Below, piece by piece: positions 45,703-57,101 of a DNA stretch of 64,000 nt (positions are counted from its first letter, which is position 1; each line of letters starts with the position of its first letter). Made by a program: the position numbers and the translations under genes. This DNA comes from Mixophyes australis (lineage: Eukaryota; Chordata; Amphibia; Anura; Limnodynastidae), in assembly GCA_036250195.1 (NCBI GenBank), contig JAVHZZ010000005.1:71469505-71533504 (forward strand), read 5' to 3'. Under the pieces are notes generated by a model. That model was not told the DNA's origin. It did no database searches and saw only the letters and a list, made by a program, of their open reading frames with translations.

Positions 45703-46755
45703 CAAAATATAACTTTGTCCGGCACTGAAATGACTGCTCAGACTCGGTACCAATGCTGGGGATCTGCACCCCAAAAATAGATAATTAAAACAACCAAGGT
45801 ATGCAGTGGTATGCCCGAGTCTGCCACAAAAACACTCATGCACAAAGTATGTAATTAAAAAATGTTTAATCTAATGTATAAAAAACCATAATAGGTACAA
45901 CCAATGAGGACTATTATCAGTGCCAAAACAATTGGTAGCGAGGTAGGTGCACCTACACGTTAACCAGATATTATATGTACCAGTCCAGCAACTGTACAAA
46001 AACCGTTCCACTCTATTAATATAGAGATTGTGATATAATTTTCACGGAATTTCCAAACCCTGTCAGGACCCTGAACAGCAATTATTTTAACCATTCTTGT
46101 GGACTACAGTCTAGTGCCCATACCAGTGCATCTTTCTACCAACCGTTCATCTTTATACTTCTGAAGAGTCCCGGAGGAGACGGGGACGCACTTCTATGAC
46201 GTCAGTCACTAGCGAGACCAGGCGCTAGTGTTTGGAGTTTATGTGGTGAGAACAAGAGCTATACACAGAGCTCCGTATATTATCTACATCTAGAAGAGGA
46301 GGATCCATGTCGGTTACACAGTACATAGTACAGATCAAGGTACCGGTCCTATAATACATCGCCAGAAATTGGTAAGAGACCTTTGTTACCTTTTGACATT
46401 CCGTATTGGATTTCATCAGTTATTCCGGAGTTGGACCTCCCAAACACACCACTTTATTCTCCATATTAATATCCCTGACAGGGTTTGGAAATTCCGTGAA
46501 AATTATATCACAATCTCTATATTAATAGAGTGGAACGGTTTTTGTACAGTTGCTGGACTGGTACATATAATATCTGGTTAACGTGTAGGTGCACCTACCT
46601 CGCTACCAATTGTTTTGGCACTGATAATAGTCCTCATTGGTTGTACCTATTATGGTTTTTTATACGTTAGATTAAACATTTTTTAATTACATACTTTGTG
46701 CATGAGTGTTTTTGTGGCAGACTCGGGCATACCACCGCATACCTTGGTTGTTTTA
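45703..46755. mobile_element. Foldback insertion in L2, 283-bp inverted arms
   Basis: A 14-bp duplication ATGTGCTACATCCT flanks it (45689-45702 and 46756-46769). Arms 45785-46068 and 46474-46756 are inverted copies with only a couple of mismatches. An extra 82-bp segment (45703-45784) precedes the left arm, and a 405-bp single-copy centre lies between. The centre contains CTGAAGA followed by a GTCCC/GGGAC stem (46161-46190) recalling a decayed hammerhead ribozyme. Arms in inverted orientation, a long variable duplication and a one-sided extension are known of Penelope-like elements, so a non-autonomous member is possible; a foldback DNA transposon is the alternative. No coding capacity. Confidence 0.75.
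46207..46230. other. Perfect 8-bp hairpin in centre of foldback insertion
   Basis: CACTAGCG (46207-46214) pairs with CGCTAGTG (46223-46230) over an 8-nt loop. It lies just after a TGACGTCA-like word. Confidence 0.7.
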
Positions 46756-46897
46756 ATGTGCTACATCCTATTGCATAATGGACCAGCTAGACTGCAAAGG
46801 TAAAAGTATTGTGTGCTGTGTGTGTCGCAAGGTTGGTCAGAGGGTTGTTGTCTTGCGTTAGCAGTGTAGAGGATGGTAATAGGGTAATCTAGGGAAA

Positions 46898-47400
46898 TTA
46901 AGATGATGGTTGAGGAATATCATAACCTTGTCTGAAGAGGTGGGTTTTCAGTGAACGCTTGAAGGTTTGAAGACTAGAGGAAAGTCTTACTGTGTGTGGG
47001 AGGGAATTCCACAAAGTGGGTGCAGCCCGGAAAAAATCCTGTAACCGAGAATGGGAGGATGTGATGAGAGTGGAAGAGAGACATAGATCATGTGCAGAAC
47101 GGAGGTGTCGAGTAGGGAGATATTTCGAGACAAGTGAGGAAATGTATGTCGGTGCAATTTTGTTGATGGCCTTGTATGATAGTAGAAGAATTTTATATTG
47201 GATTCGTTGAAATACAGGCAGCCAATGTAGAGACTGACAGAGTGGCTCACAGAGGAATAACAATTTGTAAGGAAAATCAATCTAGCCGCTGCGTGCAAAA
47301 TTGATTGTAGGGGTTCAAGTCTGACATTGGGAAGACCAGTAAGGAGGGAATTGCAATAGTCGATGCAGCATATATGTTTACGCCAGGCCTTCAAAGCCAC
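46898..47400 (-). pseudogene. L2 LINE reverse-transcriptase ORF, C-terminal end (broken)
   Basis: Two overlapping minus frames carry the familiar end of L2-clade ORF2: DYCNSLLTGLPNVRLEPLQS and HAAARLIF in one, then LHWLPVFQRIQYKILLLSYK, SLVSKYLPTRHLRS and LWNSLPHTVRLSSSLQTFK with KTHLFRQGYD in the other. One or more frameshifts near 47260 separate them. The catalytic reverse transcriptase domain lies upstream and is not present (5' truncation at about 47420). The product would have copied LINE RNA at a nicked target. This is dead sequence. Confidence 0.85.
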
Positions 47401-47420
47401 AAAAGAGTGGCGTGCTACAC

Positions 47421-47901
47421 TTATGTTGCCCTTGATCTACCTCTCCAGGCGTAGCGAGCCGTAAATGCAAGTTACACTTAACTTAAAATCTGGCTGCATT
47501 TTACTGCTCGGTACGGGAAAGCGGATTGTACATCTAACTCCCTGAGATATATCAGTACAGGATATAATAGACAAATGCCATTATTTGAAGGTATTTTGTA
47601 TGCTACATTCACATTTCTCTCTGTCAAAGAGTTAAATTGTCTTATTTAAAAGAGATAATAACAACGTTACAAACATATGTGAAGGATATACAAGAAACGG
47701 TTTAACAGCTGATATTCTCTCCTTGCACACTCACCTTCCACACAACACATTATAAAAATACATAATTTTAACCTGAAATAAGATACGGACACAGTTTTTC
47801 AATTTTGTGAACTAAGCTCACAGTTTGGGGGTGTGTCCATGTCATGATGGGGGGCATATGTTCTTCGTAATAAAATGTTACATTTTTGCTAAATTAGTTT
47901 G
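47421..47901. other. No gene recognised
   Basis: Unique-looking AT-rich DNA. Confidence 0.4.
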
Positions 47902-47909
47902 ATGAGAAG

Positions 47910-48075
47910 CAGGGCCGTAACTAGGGCTGTGCGACAGGGGCGACCGCCCAGGGCGCAACGCTGAAGGGGGGCGCAATTTAGGAATATTTTAGGTTAATTT
48001 GGTTAAAATTGAGGGCTAGGGGGGCGGCATTTGTCTTTCTCGCCCAGGGCACTAAAATGCTAAGTTACGGCTCTG
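47910..48075. mobile_element. hAT miniature element with exact 8-bp duplication
   Basis: Ends CAGGGCCGTAACTAGGG and CTAAGTTACGGCTCTG are inverted repeats; ATGAGAAG flanks both sides (47902-47909, 48076-48083). 166 bp, non-coding. Confidence 0.87.
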
Positions 48076-48106
48076 ATGAGAAGTATATAAGAGAAAACAA
48101 TGCTCC

Positions 48107-48400
48107 CTTTTTCATCACACTGTGCCCTCCTTCATCACAATGTGCCCCTTCTTTCATCACAGAGTGCCCTCCTTCATCACACTGTACCCTTCATCAGACT
48201 TTGCCTCCTCCATCACACTGTGCCTCCTCCTCCATCACACTGTGCCTCCTCCACCATCACACTGGGCTTTCTCCTTCATCACACTGGGCTTTCTCCTTCA
48301 TCACACTGGGCTTTCTCCTTCATCACACTGGGCCCCCTCCTTCATCACACAGTGCCCCCTTCTTCATCACACTTTTACCCGCCTCCATCACGCTGTGACC
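48107..48400. repeat. 'ttcatcacactgtgccctcc' tandem repeat
   Basis: About 13 imperfect units of roughly 19-25 bp; 'cttcatcacactgggctttct' is repeated almost exactly four times at about 48255-48330. Overlapping frames in three phases are artefacts. Same motif family as 3720-3930. Confidence 0.88.
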
Positions 48401-48714
48401 TTCCGTTCTTTACTTACCTTTCTATGACCTTCGTTTCTTCTGTCTTCTTTTTTTTCTCTTCTGCCTTCTTTTTCTTAGTATTTGGGCTCCTGTCTGCGCA
48501 GCTCCTCGCTGACAGTGTTGGCACTTGATGATGTCATGGAAGAGGGTGGCGCTGCTGCCAAAAGCAGCATGAAGTTGTTACAAGACGCGTCGGTGCCTAG
48601 CCGCAAGACTCACTTTGCCCGATCAGTCCGTCCCGGTCGTCAGGGAGACGGCTTCCAGTATTCATCCCGGCCGTTTCTAGGGCAATGGTCAGGGCGCTCA
48701 GCTGTTACTACCGC

Positions 48715-49185
48715 ATCCTGGCAGGAGGGGCAGCCGGGCGTGTACATTATTATTATTATCAGTCTCCTGGGGCTGATTCAGGCCTTCCTCCTGATTGGCT
48801 CCCTCATGTATTTAAGGCAGGGAGGGCATAGCCTCCCTGCTGGTTATAGTACTCAGTTTCCTCGCTGCTGACCTGCTCTTGCACTCTGTACCTGTACTTC
48901 TGGATTGATCCTGCTGTGTATGACCTCTGGCTTGTTTCTTGGACCCTGATTTATTGCTGATGACCCTGACCTCTGCCTGTGACTCGGATACGCTGTCTTT
49001 CTGCCGGTCCTGATCCTTTGCCTGGAACGCACCTCGCTGCGTGCTTATGTCCTGAGACCTCGGCCTGTTCCTGACTACGCTTACCTCCTGCCAGCTCCCC
49101 CTTGCCTGCACTACGGTTATATCCATAAGCTTGTACAATGCTGAGTTTCAGTCCTGGGGGCATCTGAGTACCTGTGAGCGTGACA
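48715..49185 (+). mobile_element. Probable gypsy LTR, left boundary uncertain
   Basis: The right end reads GTGAGCGTGACA like the other LTRs in the window. TATA-like TATTTAAGG lies at 48809, followed by a pyrimidine-rich leader with many 'cctg' and 'gacct' words as in the solo LTR at 59301. The start might be TGTTACTACC near 48703, but no matching 5-bp duplication was found. Confidence 0.55.
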
Positions 49186-50148
49186 AGCTCTACAAAAAAG
49201 GCGGCTGCTATAGGTGAAGACCTCTTACCACCTTGTACTACAAGCTTTTGACAATAGCCGTTAGCCATGACACAAGTGATTTTTTTACTGGGCCAATGCA
49301 CAAGTTGGGAAGGGAGTTGAAGCGGAGTGCTTCTCAGGCATGGCGGCACCCAGGTGGAATGGCTGGGAATGGGGGTAAGGATTGGCATAGTACAGTAAGA
49401 GTGTGTTATTTAGTTTTTTGTATTTCAAAATGTAACCTACTCTGACAATTGCATAAACCGCATAAGTGTAGATGAAAATGGTTACACTTTGATTCAAATA
49501 GTGGTAAGGTCCACGCCGATCCACAGTTAAAGTGGTTTTCCACCTTTGCAGGCAGGGTAGTGGAGGGTAACTTATCCCAATCTCCCCAAACTGGTACACT
49601 GGTACTTTGGTGACAAATCCATGCTTTGTGTGACATCAGACAACTTCTCTAAAACTGGACAACACTGTGGCAAATGAGATGAGTAAAACGAGTCCACGTA
49701 TTTTCAGATTTTCCAAATGTCTGAGCATCAAAATAATTTTGTGAGTGTCAGAAAATTTTTGAAAACATATACAACAAAGACCCATTCAGAATGCAGGAAT
49801 TCCTTACATGATCTTAGATTTCATTAACTCTTTCCTAGGCACCATTTGCCATCTTATTGGAGCACCCTGCTGTTTATCTATGCAATTGATTTTGAGGGTA
49901 CCAGCACAACTAGATATGTTATTAAACTAAACAGGCTGTAAAAACCAGGGGCAGACAAGGATGGAATAGTTGCAATGTCTAATTTCAGTGCTCCCAGCAA
50001 TTCCTACAAAGATATAATACTTGGCACTACTGACCAGTTGCCTCATTTTGCCGTCACGGTTTTTATCTATATGTTTGAAATTTTCATTCCTAAAAAGAGA
50101 GAGATATCATTACCGTCTTGTATTCCTCTACAGCTTATTGCTGATAAA
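49186..50148. other. No gene recognised
   Basis: The 145-codon minus frame at 48951-49388 lies mostly in the probable LTR. Nothing else is supported. Confidence 0.4.
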
Positions 50149-50790
50149 TGGCCTGAATCAGAGTGGGGTGTAAATAAAGTGTATAGTATGTACATCCACA
50201 TTATTCAGACACACTACTCAGACACTTAAGTCCCACTTGCAACTATGTAACAAACCTTCTATTTTATATGTTAAAAATGCAAATGATATGTAGCATCATT
50301 TAAACCCAAATAACCAAGCTAATAAAGTTGTAACAGCGTCACATAACATATTCCCAAAAAAAGATTCTTATTACTAAAACATGCTTGCAATATGCTTATC
50401 AATAGCCGAGTGACTACTGAAGTATCAATAAGCATCTGTGAATCATTTGCAAACATCTATTTACAAAGGTTCACCAGTTCTGGTGATCATTATCATCATT
50501 ATCATCTGCTACTTACCCCTGCCCCTGACCACCCACCAATAAAACAACTTTCTGCCATATCTGTATCTTTTCTCCAGTACGCAATTGCGAGAACAGACAC
50601 TTACTGTACCTGTGCCTATGTTAGAACACCCCTTCCCTTCATCATCTCAACTCTTCAGTCACTAAGTGCCATAAAGGCTTAGGTCTGCATAGACACATTT
50701 GCGTGTGTTTGCTTTCTGGGCATGTGCAGTGTGAAAAAAACACAAGGTACGCTACACAAACGGGCGCTTGTCTCACTCTGAATCAGGCCA
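50149..50790. mobile_element. Element with 'TGGCCTGAATCAGAGTG' inverted ends, 642 bp
   Basis: TGGCCTGAATCAGAGTGGGG at the left is mirrored by TCACTCTGAATCAGGCCA at the right. The end type matches the Harbinger-like miniatures at 6629 and 56598. No transposase is evident inside; target duplication unclear. Confidence 0.55.
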
Positions 50791-52615
50791 GAAGTATATA
50801 TTGGCCTAATGTTACTCTGTGAGGAATATAGCCCATTTTAATCCCAGATATAACTAGGAGGAAGGACAGGTGATTTGCATCACAATGTTCTCTCCTGAAA
50901 TAAATGATTGAAGAACATTGTGACTGGCGGAGGTGCTTGCGGAGGTAGAGCAGAGGCAGGCTTGGGCCATCAGGTGAAGTGAGGCATTCACAACACTTTA
51001 TCTGGCAGGCCATAACAAGGGTCACGGAAATCCCATATTAAAGGGCAAGTCACTTACTCCTCATGCTAACAGGAGAATCAGCATTAGTACATATCTCTTT
51101 AAATTAAAACACATGTAAAAGAGACCTACTCATTTTAATTACATTCATACTTCATGCTCAGCTTGTTAAATCATCACGTAGCAGAAATATTTGTGTTATA
51201 AAATGTAACACCCTTGCTATAACTTTCATAGACGTTCAGATGACAGTGCTGCAATTATTAATAGACCTCTTCATAGACAACAATAGCAACAGTGAAAGGC
51301 TATTAACCAAATCTCAATCAGCATCATTATTCATAGAATTTAACCTATGAACTTTTTCTAATAAATTCAAGTACAAAATATAAATTATATTTATTTTCAC
51401 ACTGCATATTACAACAAATATTTTGTGCTGTCTGCTAGTTCTACTCTACCCAGACAACTCTGCTGTATCTTATTTGAAATAAACAGACCGTAACTACTTT
51501 GTAATAATACACAAATTCACATACATTATTAGACCCAGATGCTATCATTATTAGACATAAATGACCCAGGTAAAATAAGATGTATTGCTTTTATATTGCT
51601 TATTCTTTTCTATAGAGTTTCTCATTGACCCATGTTTCCATTCATCTACACATTAAGTTAGAATAACTGAGGTTATAGATATTGTCATTTATTTGCCTTG
51701 TGACAAAGACCTTTGCCATTAACACCAGGCGTTGGCTGCTGCCCTCTTATCTACTATTTAAAAACCATGAGACAGACTGAGTAGCACCCATTACCGGGAA
51801 GCCAGCCAATAAACAAGTATTCTCGATCCTTGGAAAAAAAAAAAAAAAAGCCTTAGCACATAAATAGGATATATGTCAATGGATTTTTAGCATCATATGT
51901 TTGGCCAGCTCATCAACAGATGGGCCGCAGTCATTACAACCTCATCCTGTTTCTTGTGCAGTGGAAATGTTTGTATTTCTATTCTACACTGTAACCATAT
52001 TGTGACTGGCTCACAGCTACTATTTTCATATGCAAAATCTGCAACCAAAATGAAACTTAATCCAAAACTATAAAAGGGATGTTATTGACGCTGAACAGCT
52101 TAAAATCCAGCTTCTTTCTTCTTCTTTTTCCGCCTGTGTAACACAGCAGGCAAAGGCTCTAGGGAAACATCTATGCTGAAACTGAACAGGAAGCAAAATG
52201 TGTCATGCTCCTTGTACTCGTTTGAATATCATTAAGCAGGATCCTCATCTGCAGTTTAATTATACATGACAGTGATTGAATAAAACAAAATAAAAGGTCT
52301 CGCCTCTTACCTCTTTTTAGTAGTTTACTTTAAGAAATTGTATATTGCTTCTAAACTATTTGCTGATTTGGCTATATTTATTGAGCGCTTAACTGTATTG
52401 ACAAAAGAATATATAATGCAAAACTCCAGACCTGTGAAAGAGCTAACTCTGTGAATTATTATGTATGGGTGGATATGTGTAGTTAGATGTCATGTTTAGA
52501 AATGGTGTCTTATCTACAAGGGATTTTGAACAGCGCTATTTCTAGGTTTGCTTTAAAATAAATTGCTCCAAAACTGAAAATTCAGTTTTTGTGATGCCCA
52601 GTATGTTAATCAAAT
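50791..52615. other. Repeat-poor island
   Basis: No transposon, LTR or tandem repeat was recognised apart from an A-run at about 51834-51849. The stretch 51100-52330 has the even AT-rich texture of conserved non-coding DNA, with Sox-like 'acaacaatag' (51279) and several homeodomain-like words. Conservation cannot be judged from one sequence. Confidence 0.35.
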
Positions 52616-52801
52616 ATGATTTACTTACTTGTGGTCATGCTGTTTTCACTCCTGCTGAGGAGAGTATGTCGTGAATGCTTCTCCTTTGTGAACTCACATT
52701 TGCATGAACAGAACCAGCAAGCGGCAGAAGAAGCCAGGAGAGCTTTACTGGACTGTTACGGGAAACAAATAAGATTGTCAAGAACACAGGATCCCAACTA
52801 A
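52616..52801 (+). CDS. Candidate small protein or terminal exon, 61 codons
   Basis: I do not recognise it. The ATG frame starts with a hydrophobic stretch (YLLVVMLFSLLL, residues 3-14) followed by basic residues RRVCR, the pattern of a single-pass membrane anchor or signal. It then continues with a charged, probably helical part (HEQNQQAAEEARRALLDCYG) and ends SRTQDPN at TAA. The composition is balanced and unlike the low-complexity chance frames around it, and it lies in the only long repeat-poor stretch. A 3' splice-site-like 'tttttgtgatgcccag' ends at 52601, so it could instead be a last exon. A chance frame is still quite possible. Confidence 0.3.
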   Translation: MIYLLVVMLFSLLLRRVCRECFSFVNSHLHEQNQQAAEEARRALLDCYGKQIRLSRTQDPN

Positions 52802-52968
52802 GTAATATTTAATATTATTTTTTAACTAACTGCATTCCATTGAAAATTGATTTTTCCGTTTTGTGTTGCATTATCCTTTACAGAGCCTAAATGAGGCTGA
52901 TTGGGGTCATTATTGGGCACTCTCAGGGGTACAAAGTATTTGCTTTGCATTTCTTTCCTTTCCTTAAA
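52802..52968. other. No feature
   Basis: Short AT-rich spacer after the candidate ORF; no AATAAA was noticed close behind it. Confidence 0.4.
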
Positions 52969-53384
52969 CATAGGCTGGGTAAACCCTGCAGTGTTTCCAG
53001 ACGATTATCGGGCCAATCAAACGATAAACGACCGTTCAGCCCGATATCTCATTAGTGTGTGCGCCGCTGCAACGATGAACAATTATCGCTCCAAAGCACA
53101 TTGTATCGTTTTATTTGATTTGTAAACTGAACCAAAAATCTTGTGCAATGATGGAACAATGTCGTTACAATTCTGCAGCGTTACATACTCACAGTGTCCA
53201 TAGATTTCTATGGAGTGTTCAGTCACAAGCTTTTCAGATGATGGTTATGACAGATGAAGAGCACAGACCTGAAGGTAAAAACACGTATAGTGTGTACACA
53301 TGAATCTGCATGTTGACCAGGACTTTTTTCTTTTTTTCTGTTGTTGGTAAAATCGTTAAATTCTCTATAACGTGTACCCAGCCT
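52969..53384. mobile_element. Inverted-repeat element with 'GGCTGGGTA' ends
   Basis: AGGCTGGGTAAACCC at the left and GTGTACCCAGCCT at the right are inverted repeats. Internal 'gatcgggc' type motifs resemble short pieces at 56340-56450 and 58460-58550 ('gcagtgtgtacc'). No transposase and no sure target duplication. Confidence 0.55.
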
Positions 53385-54954
53385 TAGTTTTCCCATTTCT
53401 TCATCTTATCTCTTAGCTTTGCCTTCTACTTGCCAATTGAATAGCCCTGACACTTGAGATCTGAGATATGAAATCACAAGGTCTACAGGGCCAAGAATTG
53501 GTCAGCCATGTATTAATCTGGTCATTATCAAACAAAGGGATCTGTGATTAATTTGTCTACACATGTAAAGGGGGCAAACTGCACATATATGGTTATTCAG
53601 AGCTGAGCTGTATGACTAGATGTGAAACCATCCCCAGGGCAGCATGGTTGGCCAATAACTGCTCACACATATTAATTCAGCCATTGGTTAACCAGATTTT
53701 TCATTCTTCCAGATCATATCTGATCTGATTTAGGGGATACTGAGGATGAGGCAATACATGCAACAATGTAAGGAAAGACTGGTACAGCGAGAAGAGATAT
53801 AGAAGTGTAACTAGAGGTTCAACTGTCATTTGGAAACAGGAGTTATGACTATTGGTCTGTAACATTATTACTGTAAAGATGTCTGGATTAGTGCAGTGCA
53901 ATTGCATTAGCAGATCATGCAACATGCTAGATACATACTGATATATGCAGTGGTTTGGGTACCACTGGACAAATTGCATGTTTCAATGAATTTCTAGGTA
54001 AAAAAAATTTAAACTAAAAAGGGCCTCATTCCTCAAAGCACACATACTTAGCGCAACGTACATTTGTTTTAAAACGCACTTAAATCGCTTTGTGCACTCA
54101 CAAATTCAACAAAGAATGGATCTCAAGATACGTTGCTAGAGGCATTCGGTAGTAATGTCATTTCCGTGACGTAAAAACTGTTGTAACATTCCACTATGTC
54201 TGTCTGCATATTCCCCGCTTTGTACTTCACAGTCACATGTGCATTTGAGTACGCTAAGCATTTGCATTGCCAGGAGGACCCCACGCTTTTTGGTCACCCA
54301 ATTTTGCTGGGACCAGCACTAGTATTGGTTAAGCTGTAAGGGGGGAGGGACTACACGTTTTTTTTTTAAAAAAAAAATGTATATGTATTTTTTAAAATCA
54401 ATACTGTATTGTCTGTATAAATTTAATGATTTATGTTAATTTTTTGGCTGTATCCCATATGATGATAATTGCATAATAGCTTTGCGGCTATATACTATGT
54501 GTGAGGAAATTAATGATTATCTCCCACACAAACTGTATTTCGTTCATCATATTAATAGGGGACAAGTTAATATACTTATGATCCCTGCTACAATCATCAT
54601 TCTCTTCATTTTGTTTGACAATATGTTGCAGTGAATAACCACTCAAAAGGGACAAATGTAGTACAGATATTTTGTTATATTCAAAATGTCCCTTCATTAT
54701 GGTACTACGGTACCTGATTACACATTTTCCTAGCTAAAAATAAACATAATCAATTTGTAATGAATATACACTTTTCTATGTAATAAATAGAACGAAAATA
54801 TAAACATTGTAAAGTTAAAGCTTCATGTTATGTTGAACAAAGGAGAAGCCAGAGGACTACTGTTTTTGGAGCCACATGCAGATATATATTGGCTGATTAG
54901 GCCCATGATGTCATACACATGAGGAATCTTTTACTAGGTCTAGGCTAAATCAAA
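53385..54954. other. No gene; one Harbinger-like end
   Basis: GGGCCTCATTCCTCAAAGCA at about 54020 resembles the 'gggcctgattca' ends but no partner was found. A T-run and A-run flank 54358-54380. Nothing else is supported. Confidence 0.4.
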
Positions 54955-55650
54955 TTTGTGAAAGAAAAGTTTTTGGAGGTTTTATACTGGCAATAAGGGG
55001 AGAATACCCGATATTTGCCCGCATCCTCCTGGCACATCTCTTCCTTGGCCTCCCGCTCATGGGCCTCCTCTTCTTCAGCCTCTACCTGGGGCTCCTCCCT
55101 GGCTGAGCACTTCTGTAAATGTAAATATGACACATTTGTTTATTTATAAATGTTATCTCTGTCTCACACATACATAGAGACATACAGATAATGTTAACTT
55201 GCAATGTGAAATATCCAATTCCACACGTGGACCATCATTGGACAAATAACCAAACCTCTGCACCACCTTCAAATGGACTTGAAGTGGGAGGTTTAAATCG
55301 CATTCTGAATCAGACACGTTTATATTACATAGCAGACCTTGTACTTTGCACAATGAAGGATATTACAAGCCGTATAGCTTTGCACAAGATATAACAGTAA
55401 AATAAAAGTGTGATTAGAACTTACTCCTAGCAATTTCACCCCTGAGCTCCTGCAGAAGCTCTGGCTGTCTCCTCTGCAGGTCACTCCAGTGTCTCTGGGG
55501 CAGAAGTGGAGGTACAGATGCCTGTGCACTGCCTTGTAGGCACTATTGTTTTGCTCTTTTGATATGTACTGAGCTGCAGGTCTAAATCACCGATCCATAG
55601 TTTCTGTCAATACCCGCAGCTTCGCACGTGTGAATCTTGTTGCTCTCATG
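54955..55650 (-). pseudogene. Possible Harbinger Myb/SANT-like protein remnant
   Basis: The minus strand near 55640 reads MRATRFTRAKLRVLTETMDR, then after a stop AAQYISKEQNN, and near 55440-55510 in another frame RHWSDLQRRQPELLQELRG. This order resembles the Myb/SANT-like DNA-binding protein that accompanies PIF/Harbinger transposases. A further minus piece (54955-55133) has an acidic EEPQVEAEEEEAHEREAKEE stretch that could be its tail across a spliced gap. Stops and frame changes abound. Alternative: coincidental frames. Confidence 0.4.
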
Positions 55651-55724
55651 CTTGCAAGTGAATGAGACTTTTCAACATGGTGCACATTGATTGGTTCTCA
55701 GTGCATGTATGGGAATAGACATTT

Positions 55725-55940
55725 ATGAGGGACCACTGCAGGCATACCAAGGCGAGAGGCGGTGGTCCCACAACCAAATTAAACCTCAGTCCGCTGGAGA
55801 CCATGGCATTGCCCTGTATAGATGAACAGTTGGTGCAAGGGGTAGGAAGGATTGACACCGGAGCAAGCCCACCCTTAATGAAACTCGATCCCCCACAGTG
55901 GCCTTGTCCGGCTCAATCAATATCTGCCAAAGAAAATTAA
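55725..55940 (+). pseudogene. Possible Harbinger Myb-like protein fragment, opposite strand
   Basis: The plus strand encodes HTKARGGGPTTKLNLSPLET and VQGVGRIDTGASPP, a 'GGGPP...LTPLE...V.G..EIDTG' pattern that I associate with the second half of Harbinger Myb-like proteins. Its orientation is opposite to the fragment at 54955-55650, so an inversion or two separate insertions would be needed. No termini were identified. Confidence 0.4.
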
Positions 55941-56597
55941 AATCATCATAATATAAAATATAAATAAAATTAAAAAATGCATGTACTACATAGGCATATA
56001 GAGTAGAATACCTAGGCAATACTTTCAAAAAAATAAACCAAAAACTTAAAACACACAATGCTAAAGCAGGTAATAAACTATTCTACAGGCACATAACATT
56101 TTAAAACAGACAAGCATTTGGAATGTAGCACATTACTATGGTATAAATAAATGGACACACATTTTCCCACAATTACAATTTAAACCATTGGCATTAGTAG
56201 GCAGTGCATGATAAATATATATAAAAAATATCTTAATATGGTGGTGATCTCAAACTATCTCAAATATCATTACACTGTATACGGAATCACTATCTTTTGA
56301 GCCGGACATTAGGTCTGGCAAAAATAGTTTAAAACGCATGTAGTGTGTATGCATCAATCAACCGACCGATCAGACCTTCAGTCCTAAGTACAATCATTGT
56401 AGATAACACATTGGTCGGAGCATTCTGCAGTGTGTACCTTGCCTAAGCAGTGGACTCAAGCCATAAAAAAAAAAAATATATAATAAAATATATAATTGAC
56501 CGTTACAAAGCAACATCATCGTTACTGTTTACTTGTATGGCGCCGTGCCTAACATAGTTGTATAGATGTGACATACATGAAAACAATATACATAATG
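55941..56597. other. No gene recognised
   Basis: AT-rich. A trace at 56340-56450 ('tagtgtgtatgc' to 'gcagtgtgtacc') looks like a decayed relative of the element at 52969. Confidence 0.4.
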
Positions 56598-57098
56598 GGT
56601 CTGATTCATTCATTTGGACACAAGCACGTCCATATTCAAATACAAGTGAGATCTGAAAAAACTTATTTTGTTGAATATGGGTGTATGTACGCTCTGCATA
56701 TACAAAACTTGCCTTATTGAGACACACACAACACAAGTTTTGGTTTTTTTCAAGTTTTTTTCCATGAAATACATATAGCAGGATGTTATTATTGGATTTT
56801 TAGAGTTGCTCACGATTGCAGACACATGTTCTAGCAATGCATACGCGACCATCATCACTATCATTCTCCACTTACACATGCCCTATAGCTGGTGTAAATG
56901 ATACAACTGAAAAACACATACTTTAGAGATGCCCAAAGTTTGAATCAGACGCTGCTGCTTGCGCTCAGCCTTGGCACACCCATAGTGTACATTGACTATG
57001 TGCATACGCCCCCGTACTGCCCATGAAATCATAGGATGTTCAATTGTTTGCAGAATATGGCGTGTATCGGCATTTATGTTCCTTATCGAATCAGGCCC
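56598..57098. mobile_element. Harbinger-like miniature element, 501 bp (AAT duplication)
   Basis: Ends GGGTCTGATTCATTCA and TTATCGAATCAGGCCC are inverted; AAT flanks both sides (56595-56597, 57099-57101). It shares ordered interior blocks with 6970-7560. The minus frames across it show no transposase motif. Confidence 0.7.
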
Positions 57099-57101
57099 AA
57101 T

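Larger units (their letters stand above)
45496..47420 (-). mobile_element. L2-type LINE 3' end, split by a later insertion
   Basis: In minus sense the element runs from about 47420 (broken ORF end) to 46756, is interrupted by a 1053-bp insert, resumes at 45702, and ends with 'gctttacaattg'..'gcgctatataaataaatg' tail and an ATG microsatellite at 45496-45530. The sequence on either side of the insert joins perfectly when compared with the copy at 33504. Confidence 0.85.

Noticed and set aside
48009..48528. Three overlapping plus frames with SFITLCP repeats
   Set aside because: All three phases are open across a simple tandem repeat, which indicates an artefact.
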